Source: Micromonospora orduensis (GTDB taxonomy: Bacteria; Actinomycetota; Actinomycetes; Mycobacteriales; Micromonosporaceae). Taken from it: a stretch of 52,860 nucleotides of DNA. The translations under genes and the position numbers were made by a program. Of this stretch, positions 26,259 through 33,414 are shown in pieces. The DNA lies in the NCBI RefSeq assembly GCF_006228125.1, contig NZ_VDFY01000283.1, positions 1-52,860 of the forward strand, in the 5' to 3' direction. A model generated the notes under the pieces. The model saw only the letters and a list, made by a program, of their open reading frames with translations, did not search any database and was not told the origin of the DNA. Numbering within the stretch: the stretch's first letter is position 1; every line of letters begins with the position of its first letter.

Positions 26259-26283
26259 CCGATCGCACAGAATGTGCGATCGG
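26259..26283. promoter_or_regulatory. 25-bp near-perfect palindrome, candidate operator
   Basis: Arms CCGATCGCACA and TGTGCGATCGG are perfect inverse complements around a 3-base GAA centre. It lies 66 bases from the flavohemoglobin start and 57 from the CPBP start, so one regulator could control both. It is not the usual NsrR or NorR site that I know. Possible NO- or redox-responsive operator. Confidence 0.7.
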
Positions 26284-26339
26284 CTCACGCTGGCTGGTCG
26301 GTCCTGCCGGCGGGGCATCCCGTCGGGCAGAGTGGTGCG

Positions 26340-27110
26340 GTGACCGTTGAGCTGACCCGCCCGGTGTCACGCCGGCTGCTGGGGACCGAGACGCTGCTGG
26401 TGCTGGGCCTGTCCCTCGGCCAGTCCGCGGTCTACGCGGTGGTCTCGATCATCGCGAAGTTGACCGCCGAGGGGCCGCTCTCCAAGCAGACCGCCTCGTT
26501 GAACACGTCGGCGTCGGCCCGCCCCTGGCTGGACCTGACGTACCAGCTCCTCGGCATCGTGTTCGCGCTGCTGCCGGTGCTGCTCGCCGTACACCTGCTC
26601 AGCCGTGACCCCGGCGACCCGGCGCGGACCCTCGGCCTGGACGCCGGGCGGCCCGGCCAGGACCTGGCCCGCGGCGCCGGCCTCGCCGCGCTGATCGGCC
26701 TACCCGGGCTGGCGTTGTTCTTCGTCGCGGCCCAGCTCGGCCTCAACGCGACGCTGGTGCCGGCCGCGCTGCCGCAGGTCTGGTGGGCGGTTCCGGTGCT
26801 GATCCTCGCCGCCGTGCAGAACGCCGTGCTGGAGGAGGTGATCGTGGTCGGCTACCTGGTCACCCGCCTGCGTCAGCTGCACTGGCGGCTGGTCACGATC
26901 GTCGCGGCCAGCGCGCTGCTACGCGGCTCGTACCACCTGTACCAGGGCTTCGGCGCGTTCGTCGGCAACGCGGTGATGGGCGTGGTCTTCAGCCTCTTCT
27001 ACCTGCGTACCCGGCGGGTGATGCCGCTTGTCATCGCCCACACCCTGCTCGACGTGGTGGCCTTCGTCGGCTACGCGCTGCTGCCCCGGGAGTGGTTCGA
27101 CTGGCTCTGA
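26340..27110 (+). CDS. CPBP-family intramembrane metalloprotease-like protein
   Basis: 256 residues with about seven membrane helices. The Abi/CPBP motifs are present: EEVIVVGYLVTR (first glutamate pair, though GY replaces the usual FR), RGSYHLYQG, and the terminal HTLLDVVAF. The EExxxR motif therefore deviates, so activity is uncertain. GTG 26340 starts MTVELTRPVSRRLLGTETLL; upstream frame overlaps the palindromic promoter region. Its 3' end overlaps the convergent EcsC-like gene by 40 bases. Confidence 0.85.
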   Translation: MTVELTRPVSRRLLGTETLLVLGLSLGQSAVYAVVSIIAKLTAEGPLSKQTASLNTSASARPWLDLTYQLLGIVFALLPVLLAVHLLSRDPGDPARTLGLDAGRPGQDLARGAGLAALIGLPGLALFFVAAQLGLNATLVPAALPQVWWAVPVLILAAVQNAVLEEVIVVGYLVTRLRQLHWRLVTIVAASALLRGSYHLYQGFGAFVGNAVMGVVFSLFYLRTRRVMPLVIAHTLLDVVAFVGYALLPREWFDWL

Positions 27111-28525
27111 CGCGGCCGGTAGGTAGCCACCGCCCGGGCCGCGAGACGGTCCGCCGCCGCCGCGTCGCCCAACGCCGCCGCGAGGACCGCCGCACCCGGC
27201 AGCAACCGGGCCGCCAGCCGCAACGCCACCCAGCCGCCGGCCTGCGCGGTGAGGGGCGCCGCCAGCCGCCACGCGGCCTCCGCCGCTCGCGGCCACGCCC
27301 CCTCGACCGGGTCGTCGGCCGCCCGCGCGGCGGCCAACGCGGCGCGCGCGCTCTCCGGATCCGGGTGCACCTGGGTGAGCACCAGCAGGTCGACGGCCCG
27401 ATCGGGATGCGCCGGATCCCTGCCGTACGCCGCCGCCAGGTGCAGCACCAGGTTCGAGTGGGTCCAGAGCACCGAGGCAAGCTCGGCCAGCGGCGCGAAG
27501 AACCCGGCAAGCGCGGCCGCCGCCCCTCCCACGCCCGCCGACCGCACGAACCGCCGGGTCGCCAGCCGGGCCAGGCCGTCCGCCGAGGCGTCCGGGTAGC
27601 GGGTCCGTAGCCGCTCGGCCCAGTCGGCCGCGCTCGGGCCGAGCGACTCCACCGCCGACAACGCCAGCAGCTCCGGAGCGAAACCCGGGTGGTCGAGCAC
27701 GCGCGCGGTCACCGCGCGCAGGTCAGATTCCGGGGTACGCGGTGAAAGCGCCCCGGGGGTACGTGCCGACGCCGTGCTCGGTGACGCCGCTTCCGGGCCG
27801 GGCTCTGGTGCGGGTTGCGGCCCTCGCGGTTTCGGCGTTGCGGCACCGGGTGAGGTGGCCTTGCGCGGCGTGGCCTTGCGCGGCGTGGCCTTGGGCGTGG
27901 TGGCTTTGCGCGGGGTTGCGGCGCGCTTGCGCGGGGTCGGCGGGCTCTGGGCCGGCTCCGGTGTGAGCGGGATCGCATCCGTGGACGGCGGTGGCGTCGG
28001 TGCCGTGACGGCCGCCTCCGTGGCGACCCTCCGGGCCCGGGGAGCCCGTGCCTTCGCTGGCCGGGCTGCCTCCGCGCCGGCGGGTGCTGCGCCCGCCGCG
28101 GCCGGCGGCACGTCGCCGGCCTGGCCGGACGTCGGGCCGCTCCCTCCGGGTCGCTCGGCACTCGTGCCGCTGTCGTCGGACCTCGTGCGGTCGGGCTTCC
28201 CGGCTATGGTGCCACTGCGGTCGGATCTCGTGGTGTCGGGCTGCACGGTCTTCGCGCCGTTCGTGGCGCTCGTGCCGTTCGCGTCGGCTGGCGTGCTGTC
28301 CGGCTGTCGGGGCAGGACACGGTCCGGCTCGGGTGGCTGGAACAGCACCGCCGGTGCCGCCTTGGCCCGGCGCGGACGCGGGCTCGCCGGAACCGCCGGC
28401 GGGGACGCCTCGTCGGCGGGCGGCTCGGCTGCCGTCGGCGGCGTGAACGTGGCCCGCGCCGAGCGCCGACGCGCCCGGTCAGCAGGCTCTCGACGGGTCG
28501 GCTCGCTGGGCGGCTGCTCCTGCAT
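27071..28525 (-). CDS. EcsC-like protein with long basic, histone-H1-like N-terminal region
   Basis: 484 residues. Residues 1-270 are low-complexity Pro/Ala/Thr/Arg-rich, including PRKATTPKATPRKATPRKAT-type repeats, reminiscent of bacterial histone-H1-like tails. Residues about 275-470 form a helical domain (RFVRSAGVGGAAAALAGFFAPLAELA and onward) that I assign tentatively to the EcsC-like family, which often associates with membranes. ATG 28525 has TAGGCT eight bases upstream, a leaderless pattern. The tail may bind nucleic acid or polyphosphate, by composition only. Its 3' end overlaps the convergent CPBP gene. Confidence 0.72.
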   Translation of the reverse strand: MQEQPPSEPTRREPADRARRRSARATFTPPTAAEPPADEASPPAVPASPRPRRAKAAPAVLFQPPEPDRVLPRQPDSTPADANGTSATNGAKTVQPDTTRSDRSGTIAGKPDRTRSDDSGTSAERPGGSGPTSGQAGDVPPAAAGAAPAGAEAARPAKARAPRARRVATEAAVTAPTPPPSTDAIPLTPEPAQSPPTPRKRAATPRKATTPKATPRKATPRKATSPGAATPKPRGPQPAPEPGPEAASPSTASARTPGALSPRTPESDLRAVTARVLDHPGFAPELLALSAVESLGPSAADWAERLRTRYPDASADGLARLATRRFVRSAGVGGAAAALAGFFAPLAELASVLWTHSNLVLHLAAAYGRDPAHPDRAVDLLVLTQVHPDPESARAALAAARAADDPVEGAWPRAAEAAWRLAAPLTAQAGGWVALRLAARLLPGAAVLAAALGDAAAADRLAARAVATYRPRQSQSNHSRGSSA

Positions 28526-28670
28526 ATCGATGGAGCCTAGTCCCGATCACGTCACCGCACAGCCGCGAAACCCAGCGGCGTGCCACCCCGGTCGGCGTAC
28601 CCCGGAAGTCGTTTTGCCCCCGGTGGGTGACGACCTGTATCCTCGGGCGCGGTGGTCTGCGGGCCACCAG

Positions 28671-28761
28671 GGAGACTTCGCCTAGTCTGGTCTATGGCGC
28701 CGCACTGCTAATGCGGTTGGGGTCTTAAAGCCCCTCCCGGGTTCGAATCCCGGAGTCTCCG
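28671..28761 (+). tRNA. tRNA-Ser (anticodon GCT)
   Basis: 91 bases. The acceptor GGAGACT pairs with AGTCTCC (28754-28760), G discriminator. Anticodon stem CCGCA/TGCGG carries loop CTGCTAA with GCT at 28707-28709. A long variable arm and GTTCGAATC T-arm mark a class II serine tRNA. CCA not encoded. Confidence 0.97.
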
Positions 28762-28796
28762 CGCGAAAGCCGGGTGTGTACACTGGCTGAGCACGA

Positions 28797-28869
28797 GCGC
28801 CCGTAGCTCAATGGATAGAGCATCTGACTACGGATCAGAAGGTTAGGGGTTCGAGTCCCTTCGGGCGCA
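28797..28869 (+). tRNA. tRNA-Arg (anticodon ACG)
   Basis: 73 bases, 35 after tRNA-Ser and likely co-transcribed. Acceptor GCGCCCG pairs with CGGGCGC (28862-28868), A discriminator. Anticodon stem TCTGA/TCAGA has loop CTACGGA with ACG at 28830-28832. CCA not encoded. Confidence 0.97.
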
Positions 28870-28884
28870 CATAGCAAGAGGAAG

Positions 28885-28921
28885 CCCCCGACCAGCCAAA
28901 CGGCAAGGTCGGGGGTTCTTT
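28885..28921 (+). terminator. rho-independent terminator after the tRNA pair
   Basis: CCCCCGACC (28885-28893) and GGTCGGGGG (28907-28915) form a perfect stem followed by TTCTTT, one of the few T-tails in the window. It ends the tRNA-Ser/tRNA-Arg unit. Confidence 0.9.
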
Positions 28922-28956
28922 CATGTCCTCCGGAAGCGCCACTGCGTGCGCTCAGG

Positions 28957-29484
28957 TCACAAAGGCGACGGGTCGTTCCTCAGGCGGCTGTACAGGTACC
29001 CGTCGCACCATCGGCCGTCCCGGAACTCACAGGCTCGCACCACCCCCTCCAACTGGAATCCGGCCTTCACCAGAGACTTCTGTTCGGCGATGTTCTCAGC
29101 GTGAGTACCCGCCTGGATGCGCTGTAACGGCGTGTGCGTGAACAGGTAGTCGCACAGCATCGCCTGCGCCCGCCAGCCGATCCCGTGCCCGCGCCACTCC
29201 GGCAGCAACGCGATCCCGATCTCCCAGTGCCTGGTCGGGCCGCCGAAGTCCCGCAGCGCCCAACTCACGAACCCGGGCGCGACCTGTTCTTCCTCTACCT
29301 CGACCATGAGCCGGCTGCTTTCCGCCCCGAGGTAGCTATCGGTGGCGAAGCGCCGCGCCGGTTCCTGCGGGTCCTTGAATCCGGTCCAGTCCAATCCGAT
29401 GAGGCCTGGTTCCGTCGCGAATCGACGGAACATGGCCAGATCCTCCTCGACGACCGGCCGCAACCGGATGGAGTGTCCGCTCAT
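28957..29484 (-). CDS. GNAT-family N-acetyltransferase
   Basis: 175 residues with the GNAT acetyl-CoA loop LLPEWRGHGIGWRAQAML (R/QxxGxG/A type) and a late HAENIAEQKSLVKAGFQLEG, typical of RimJ/RimL-like acetyltransferases. Substrate may be a protein N-terminus, amino-sugar or antibiotic; sequence does not say. ATG 29484 (MSGHSIRLRPV) follows a weak ribosome binding site. It lies 101 bases downstream of the RidA-family gene on the same strand. Confidence 0.9.
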   Translation of the reverse strand: MSGHSIRLRPVVEEDLAMFRRFATEPGLIGLDWTGFKDPQEPARRFATDSYLGAESSRLMVEVEEEQVAPGFVSWALRDFGGPTRHWEIGIALLPEWRGHGIGWRAQAMLCDYLFTHTPLQRIQAGTHAENIAEQKSLVKAGFQLEGVVRACEFRDGRWCDGYLYSRLRNDPSPL

Positions 29485-29585
29485 CTCATCGCCCGTTCGC
29501 CCATGAACGAGGGCGCTCCTCGGCGCCCATCCTGGCCAACGCTACGGGCGAGGAGTACGGACCGCGCGGCCTGATGTTCCGGTAC

Positions 29586-29996
29586 TCAGTGCGATATCGC
29601 GGTCGCCTCGAGTTCGACGAGTACGTCAGGCTCGAAGAGGTGGTCCACGCCGATCAGCGACGCCGGCGGAAGAGGCCAGGGTAGGCCGAGTTCCTCGATG
29701 ACGGACTCGATCCCAGCCATGAACGGCCCGATCTTCTCGGGCGCCCAGTCGGTGACGTAGAAGGTCAACCGGACGACGTCCTCGAAGGAGGAATCGGCGC
29801 CGGCGAGGGCGCGGCCGGTGTTGCGCAGCGCCTCCGCGACCTGTCCGCTCAGGTCGCCCGGCGCGACGGGTGTGCCATCACCCCGTCGGGCGATCTGGCC
29901 ACTGACGTGGATGTGGCGCGATCCGGTGGCCACCGCGACGTGATGGTAGGGCGTGTGCGGCTGAAGGCCGTCGGGGCTGAAGCGGGTGACAGACAT
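29586..29996 (-). CDS. RidA/YjgF-family protein
   Basis: 136 residues of the Rid family, which hydrolyses reactive enamines/imines or related compounds. Features: HVSGQIARRGDGTPVAPGDL, the middle FEDVVRLTFYVTD, and EPDVLVELEATA near the end. The usual substrate Arg of RidA proper (in a GRR-type C-terminal motif) is replaced by LVELEAT, so it may belong to another Rid subgroup. ATG 29996 follows GGAGGAGA. Divergent from an HxlR regulator, 78 bases apart; co-regulation by HxlR is likely. Confidence 0.92.
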   Translation of the reverse strand: MSVTRFSPDGLQPHTPYHHVAVATGSRHIHVSGQIARRGDGTPVAPGDLSGQVAEALRNTGRALAGADSSFEDVVRLTFYVTDWAPEKIGPFMAGIESVIEELGLPWPLPPASLIGVDHLFEPDVLVELEATAISH

Positions 29997-30017
29997 CGGT
30001 TCTCCTCCACGGAACAA

Positions 30018-30050
30018 CTGCGGTTTACCATTGATACCTAGTTGCCGCAG
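30018..30050. promoter_or_regulatory. inverted repeat between RidA and HxlR genes
   Basis: CTGCGG (30018-30023) and CCGCAG (30045-30050) are inverse complements 21 bases apart, within the divergent promoter. Candidate HxlR-binding region. Confidence 0.35.
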
Positions 30051-30074
30051 CACACTTCAAGGAGACCTGGTTTC

Positions 30075-30449
30075 ATGCGCGATACCGCCCCTCGTGCCGC
30101 GGAGCTACGCATCGACGCGCCGCACCGCGAGTTGCTCGACCAGGTGTTGGACAAGTGGTCGCTCAGCGTGCTCAACGAACTGTGCGAGCACCCATGCCGC
30201 TTCAACGAACTGCGCCGCGCGATCCCGGCGGTGACACAGAAGTCGCTCACGGCGACCCTGCGACGACTCGAACGTAACGGCATCGTCGAACGCCACGTCG
30301 TGGCCACCCGCCCGGTCGCGGTCGAGTACCGGATCACCCGGTTGGGGAAAACCCTGCGTGCACCGATCGACGCCCTCCTCGAGTGGGCGGACGCGCACAT
30401 GCCGCAGATCGAGCACGCCCGCACGCTGTTCGACGCCGAGATCGAGTAA
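30075..30449 (+). CDS. HxlR-family transcriptional regulator
   Basis: 124 residues, a single winged-helix domain. Hallmarks: LLDQVLDKWSLSVLNELCE, RFNELRRAIPAVTQKSLTATLRRLERNGIV, and VEYRITRLGKTL. HxlR proteins respond to electrophiles or metabolites and often control the neighbouring gene, here the divergent RidA gene. No Cys in the N-terminal helix, so not an obvious thiol sensor; a Cys occurs at EHPCRF. ATG 30075 follows AAGGAGA. Confidence 0.94.
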   Translation: MRDTAPRAAELRIDAPHRELLDQVLDKWSLSVLNELCEHPCRFNELRRAIPAVTQKSLTATLRRLERNGIVERHVVATRPVAVEYRITRLGKTLRAPIDALLEWADAHMPQIEHARTLFDAEIE

Positions 30450-30632
30450 CGAGTGTGGGTCAGCATGCCGCTCGTGACCGAGCCGTGGGGACATGGTGGC
30501 ACCGGACCCGCAGTGGCTCGCCGACAACGGGCTGGCCGGTGAGTGACGGTCTGATGATCGAGTCAGGGCTCTTCCCGGCTCTCGGCCAGCGCAACAGGTC
30601 ACCGGCCGCCATCGGCGCCGGCGGCGGGCGGG

Positions 30633-30648
30633 ATTCTAGCGCTAGAAT
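30633..30648. promoter_or_regulatory. PadR operator overlapping a -10 element
   Basis: Perfect 16-bp palindrome ATTCTAGCGCTAGAAT. Its right half supplies the -10-like TAGAAT (30643-30648), ending six bases before the GTG of the padR-like gene, so repressor binding would block this leaderless promoter. Autoregulation is the simple reading. Confidence 0.75.
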
Positions 30649-30654
30649 AGGACG

Positions 30655-31218
30655 GTGGAGCTGACACCCGCTGAGCTGACCGTGTTGGGGTTGGTCATCG
30701 AACGGCCGCAGCACGGGTACGACCTGGAGCAGGTGATCGAGCAGCGGGGCATTCGGCAGTGGACCGACATCGGGTTCTCCTCGATCTACTACCTGCTCGC
30801 CAAGTTGGAACGGCGTGGCCTGCTCCATGTGCCGGAGGCTCCGGCAGCCCCCAGGTCCCGCCGCGTCTTGCACCCCACCGACGAGGGCCGGCGGGTTGCC
30901 GCACGTACGACGCTGGCCCTCATCGCCGAGGCGCGTCCGCATCCGCAGCCCCTGCTGGTCGGCGTCGCCAACCTGTCCCTGCTCACGCATCGGCAGTACG
31001 AGCAGGCGTTGCGCACCCGGCTGGCGCAGCTCGAAGCCCGGATCGCCGCGATCCGGGCGGCGCAGCATGCGCAGGGTCCCCTCCCGGACGCGGCGGGCGA
31101 GGTCTTCTCCTATTCGCTGAAGCTCATGGATGCAGAAAGGCAGTGGCTCGCCACCCGAGTCCAGGTGTCCCGTGACCAACAAGAGCGCCGACAAGATCGA
31201 CTTCAAGAGGACGCTTGA
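30655..31218 (+). CDS. PadR-family transcriptional regulator
   Basis: 187 residues. Winged-helix PadR domain: LTPAELTVLGLVIERPQHGY, then SSIYYLLAKLERRGLL and a charged wing. The C-terminal half (about 105-187) is an extended helix for dimerisation. GTG 30655 is leaderless behind TAGAAT. The 3' end overlaps the next gene by 47 bases. PadR plus GyrI-like protein is a recurring pair in which the ligand-binding partner may sequester the inducer or itself be induced. Confidence 0.92.
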   Translation: MELTPAELTVLGLVIERPQHGYDLEQVIEQRGIRQWTDIGFSSIYYLLAKLERRGLLHVPEAPAAPRSRRVLHPTDEGRRVAARTTLALIAEARPHPQPLLVGVANLSLLTHRQYEQALRTRLAQLEARIAAIRAAQHAQGPLPDAAGEVFSYSLKLMDAERQWLATRVQVSRDQQERRQDRLQEDA

Positions 31219-31828
31219 CGCCTACAAGGCGCAGCAGGGCCGGTTCCGGATGGTCGACGTCCCCGACATGCAGTACCTCATGATCGACGGCCAGGGTGAC
31301 CCCAACACCTCGCCCGCCTTCACCGAGGCGATCGAGGCGCTCTACCCGACGGCCTACAGGCTGAAGTTCGCCAGCAAGCGCGACCTCGGACGCGACTACG
31401 TCGTCCCGCCCCTGGAAGGTCTGTGGTGGGCCGAGGACATGGCGTCCTTCACCACCGCGCGGCACAAGGCGCGGTGGCACTGGACGTTGATGCTGATGGT
31501 CCCCGACTGGATCGACCAGCCGATGGTCACCACCGCCATCGGCCAGGCCGGCGCCAAGGGCCGACCGGCGCGTATCGACGACGTCCGTCTCCGAACACTG
31601 TCCGAGGGGCGGTGCGTGCAGACGCTGCACGTCGGTTCCTTCGACGACGAGGCCGACGTACTCGCAGAACTGCATCACCAGTACATCCCGGCCAACCGGC
31701 TCCGCATGGCCGGAACTCACCACGAGATCTACCTCAGCGACTTCCGCAAGGTCGCACCGGACAGGCAGCGCACCATCCTCCGGCAGCCGGTCACCCCCGC
31801 CGCCCCGCACGACGCTTCAGGTAGATAG
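31172..31828 (+). CDS. GyrI-like small-molecule-binding protein
   Basis: 218 residues of the GyrI-like/SOUL-type domain family. Visible: DFKRTLDAYKAQQG at the start, FRMVDVPDMQYLMIDGQGDPN, and YPTAYRLKF...DYVVPPLEGLWW, all typical of the stand-alone (COG4832-type) group. Aromatic residues line the predicted pocket. GTG 31172 (MTNKSADKID) lies inside the PadR gene, giving translational coupling. Expected to bind or hydrolyse a hydrophobic or cationic compound; ligand unknown. Confidence 0.9.
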   Translation: MTNKSADKIDFKRTLDAYKAQQGRFRMVDVPDMQYLMIDGQGDPNTSPAFTEAIEALYPTAYRLKFASKRDLGRDYVVPPLEGLWWAEDMASFTTARHKARWHWTLMLMVPDWIDQPMVTTAIGQAGAKGRPARIDDVRLRTLSEGRCVQTLHVGSFDDEADVLAELHHQYIPANRLRMAGTHHEIYLSDFRKVAPDRQRTILRQPVTPAAPHDASGR

Positions 31829-31874
31829 CGCGTGCGCGGCGGCGGTGGTGGTGGTGTCCACACGGTCCCGCGAG

Positions 31875-32993
31875 CTATCGGCGGCTCCACTGCTGGTTCG
31901 TCTGGCCGGTGCAGGTCCAGAGGACGAGTTTCGTGCCGTTGCCGGTGCCCTGGTTGACGGGATCCAGGCAGAGGCCGGACTGCACTCCGGTGATGGTGCC
32001 GTTCGCGTTGACGTTCCACTGCTGGTTCGTCCCGCCGTGGCAGTCGTAGATGGTGACCTGGGTGCCCGGGGAGGTGCCGTAGCCGGCGGCGTCGAGGCAC
32101 TTGTTGCCGTACACCGTCAGGGCCTTGCCGGACGTGTAGGTCCACTGCTGGTTGGTGCGGCCGTGGCAGTCCCACAACTGCACCTGGGTGCCGTTGGTGG
32201 TGGAGGAGCCGGGGACGTCGACGCACCGGCCGGACAGCGTACCCACGATGGTGGTGGTGGTGGTCTCGCCCCCGCCGCTGCTCGGGTTGCCGATGCTGCC
32301 GGGGACCGATTGCAACGCGCTGTACCAGCGGGCGGCCATCTTGTCGTAGCCGGTCGCCGTGGGGTGGATGCCGTCGATCAGGTCGGCGGTGGTGAGAGCG
32401 CTGTGCATGTCGACCAGGCGTACCCGCTTGCCGGCGTTGACCTTGCTCTGCACGATTCCGGGGATGGCGGCGTTGAAGGTGCGGACGGCGTTCTCCTGGT
32501 TGCTGTTGGCGAGCGGGATGAGCTGCGCCACGAACACCTCAGCCGTCGGCACGGTGGTGGTGATGCGGTCGATAAGCGTGGAGAGCCGGTTCGGCGCGCT
32601 GCTCACGTTGTAGTTCTGCAGGATGTCGTTGGTGCCGATGTGCAGCAGGACGGTCTGCGGCCGCTGGGTGTTCAGCCAGCCCACGACGTTGGCGTCGATC
32701 TGGTCGATGCGCCAGCCGGGATGCCCCTGGTGGTCGTGGTCGCCCAGGCTGGCCGGCCCGTTGAACTGCGATCCGACGAAGTCCACTGTGTACCGTCCGG
32801 CGGCGAGGCGCTGCCAGAGCCCGATGCGGTATCCGCCGGGGACCTGGGTGCCCTCGGTGATGGAGTCGCCGAGCGGCATCACGCGCACCCCGCCGTTGGA
32901 CTCCGCGCTGGCCGGGCCGGTTGGTGTCACCACACCGGCGACCACGACACCGAGCGCGGCGAGCGTCGCGAGCCATCGTGCCCTCGTTCGCAT
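31875..32993 (-). CDS. secreted SGNH hydrolase with ricin-type carbohydrate-binding trefoil
   Basis: 372 residues. Sec signal peptide (about 1-30, ending ASA-ES); SGNH esterase domain with VMPLGDSITEGTQ, GTNDI and DGIHPTATGYDKMA, so nucleophile and His/Asp are intact; Thr-rich linker; ricin-type trefoil with three QxW repeats (TNQQWTY, TNQQWNV, TNQQWSRR). This is the arrangement of secreted carbohydrate esterases such as acetylxylan esterases. ATG 32993 follows GGGGAG. A LacI-type operator about 125 bases upstream suggests induction by a plant-polysaccharide oligomer. Confidence 0.92.
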   Translation of the reverse strand: MRTRARWLATLAALGVVVAGVVTPTGPASAESNGGVRVMPLGDSITEGTQVPGGYRIGLWQRLAAGRYTVDFVGSQFNGPASLGDHDHQGHPGWRIDQIDANVVGWLNTQRPQTVLLHIGTNDILQNYNVSSAPNRLSTLIDRITTTVPTAEVFVAQLIPLANSNQENAVRTFNAAIPGIVQSKVNAGKRVRLVDMHSALTTADLIDGIHPTATGYDKMAARWYSALQSVPGSIGNPSSGGGETTTTTIVGTLSGRCVDVPGSSTTNGTQVQLWDCHGRTNQQWTYTSGKALTVYGNKCLDAAGYGTSPGTQVTIYDCHGGTNQQWNVNANGTITGVQSGLCLDPVNQGTGNGTKLVLWTCTGQTNQQWSRR

Positions 32994-33115
32994 GTTTTCT
33001 CCCCTGAGTTGGTCGAGCTGGCCGAGGGCAAGGGCCGTTATGTGGGCCGCCGGGATCGCCCGGCACGCGCCGATCGACAGGCCGGCACGGCGGTACTGCC
33101 TCAGCACTGGGACGA

Positions 33116-33131
33116 GTGTGAGCGCTAACAC
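33116..33131 (-). promoter_or_regulatory. LacI-family-type operator
   Basis: GTGTGAGCGCTAACAC is a 16-bp palindrome with one mismatched pair around the GCGC centre typical of LacI/CebR sites in actinobacteria. It lies 123-138 bases upstream of the SGNH-ricin start. Confidence 0.6.
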
Positions 33132-33143
33132 AGACGAGTGTAG

Positions 33144-33356
33144 ATTCCTGGGGCTGATCCGGTCTACCTCAACCCACACCCTGATTGGCTGCCGACGGTG
33201 GACAGCCACAGCGGCGCCGGCATGCTCGGCAACGTCGCGTACATCAACCGCCTGCTGACCTCGGGTGGTGTCGCCCCGGCCGGCGCCTGCACCGACGGCG
33301 AGACGACCGCCGTGCCGTACGGCGCGGTCTACGTCCTCTGGGCCGCGAAGCGGTAA
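33144..33356 (+). pseudogene. C-terminal remnant of a DUF3455-domain protein
   Basis: A stop-bounded frame reads DPVYLNPHPDWLPTV, then DSHSGAGMLGNVAYINRLL, TSGGVAPAGACTDGETT, AVPYGAVYVLWAAKR and TAA. This is the C-terminal pattern of secreted DUF3455 proteins (GVLSNVTYIQR...GGVAPA...C...VPYTATY). Those are about 180-200 residues with a signal peptide; here at most 70 residues remain and the upstream sequence is the promoter region of the divergent SGNH gene. No credible start except GTG 33198. I read it as a 5'-deleted gene. Confidence 0.65.
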
Positions 33357-33372
33357 CCGCCTCGTCCCGGTG

Positions 33373-33409
33373 CGCTGCTGCCCGGCACTTCCCGCGCCGG
33401 GCAGCAGCG
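33373..33409. terminator. bidirectional hairpin terminator
   Basis: CGCTGCTGCCCGGC and GCCGGGCAGCAGCG pair perfectly around a nine-base loop, between the DUF3455 remnant and the stop of the convergent GH25 gene. Confidence 0.85.
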
Positions 33410-33414
33410 GTGCC

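Noticed and set aside
27840..27925. Direct repeats GGCCTTGCGCGGCGT as a CRISPR or non-coding repeat
   Set aside because: They encode the PRKAT repeats of the EcsC-like protein in frame, and spacers are absent.
30450..30654. Possible small gene between HxlR and PadR genes
   Set aside because: Only a 17-codon frame (MVAPDPQWLADNGLAGE) without conserved context; the rest of the gap is promoter-like.
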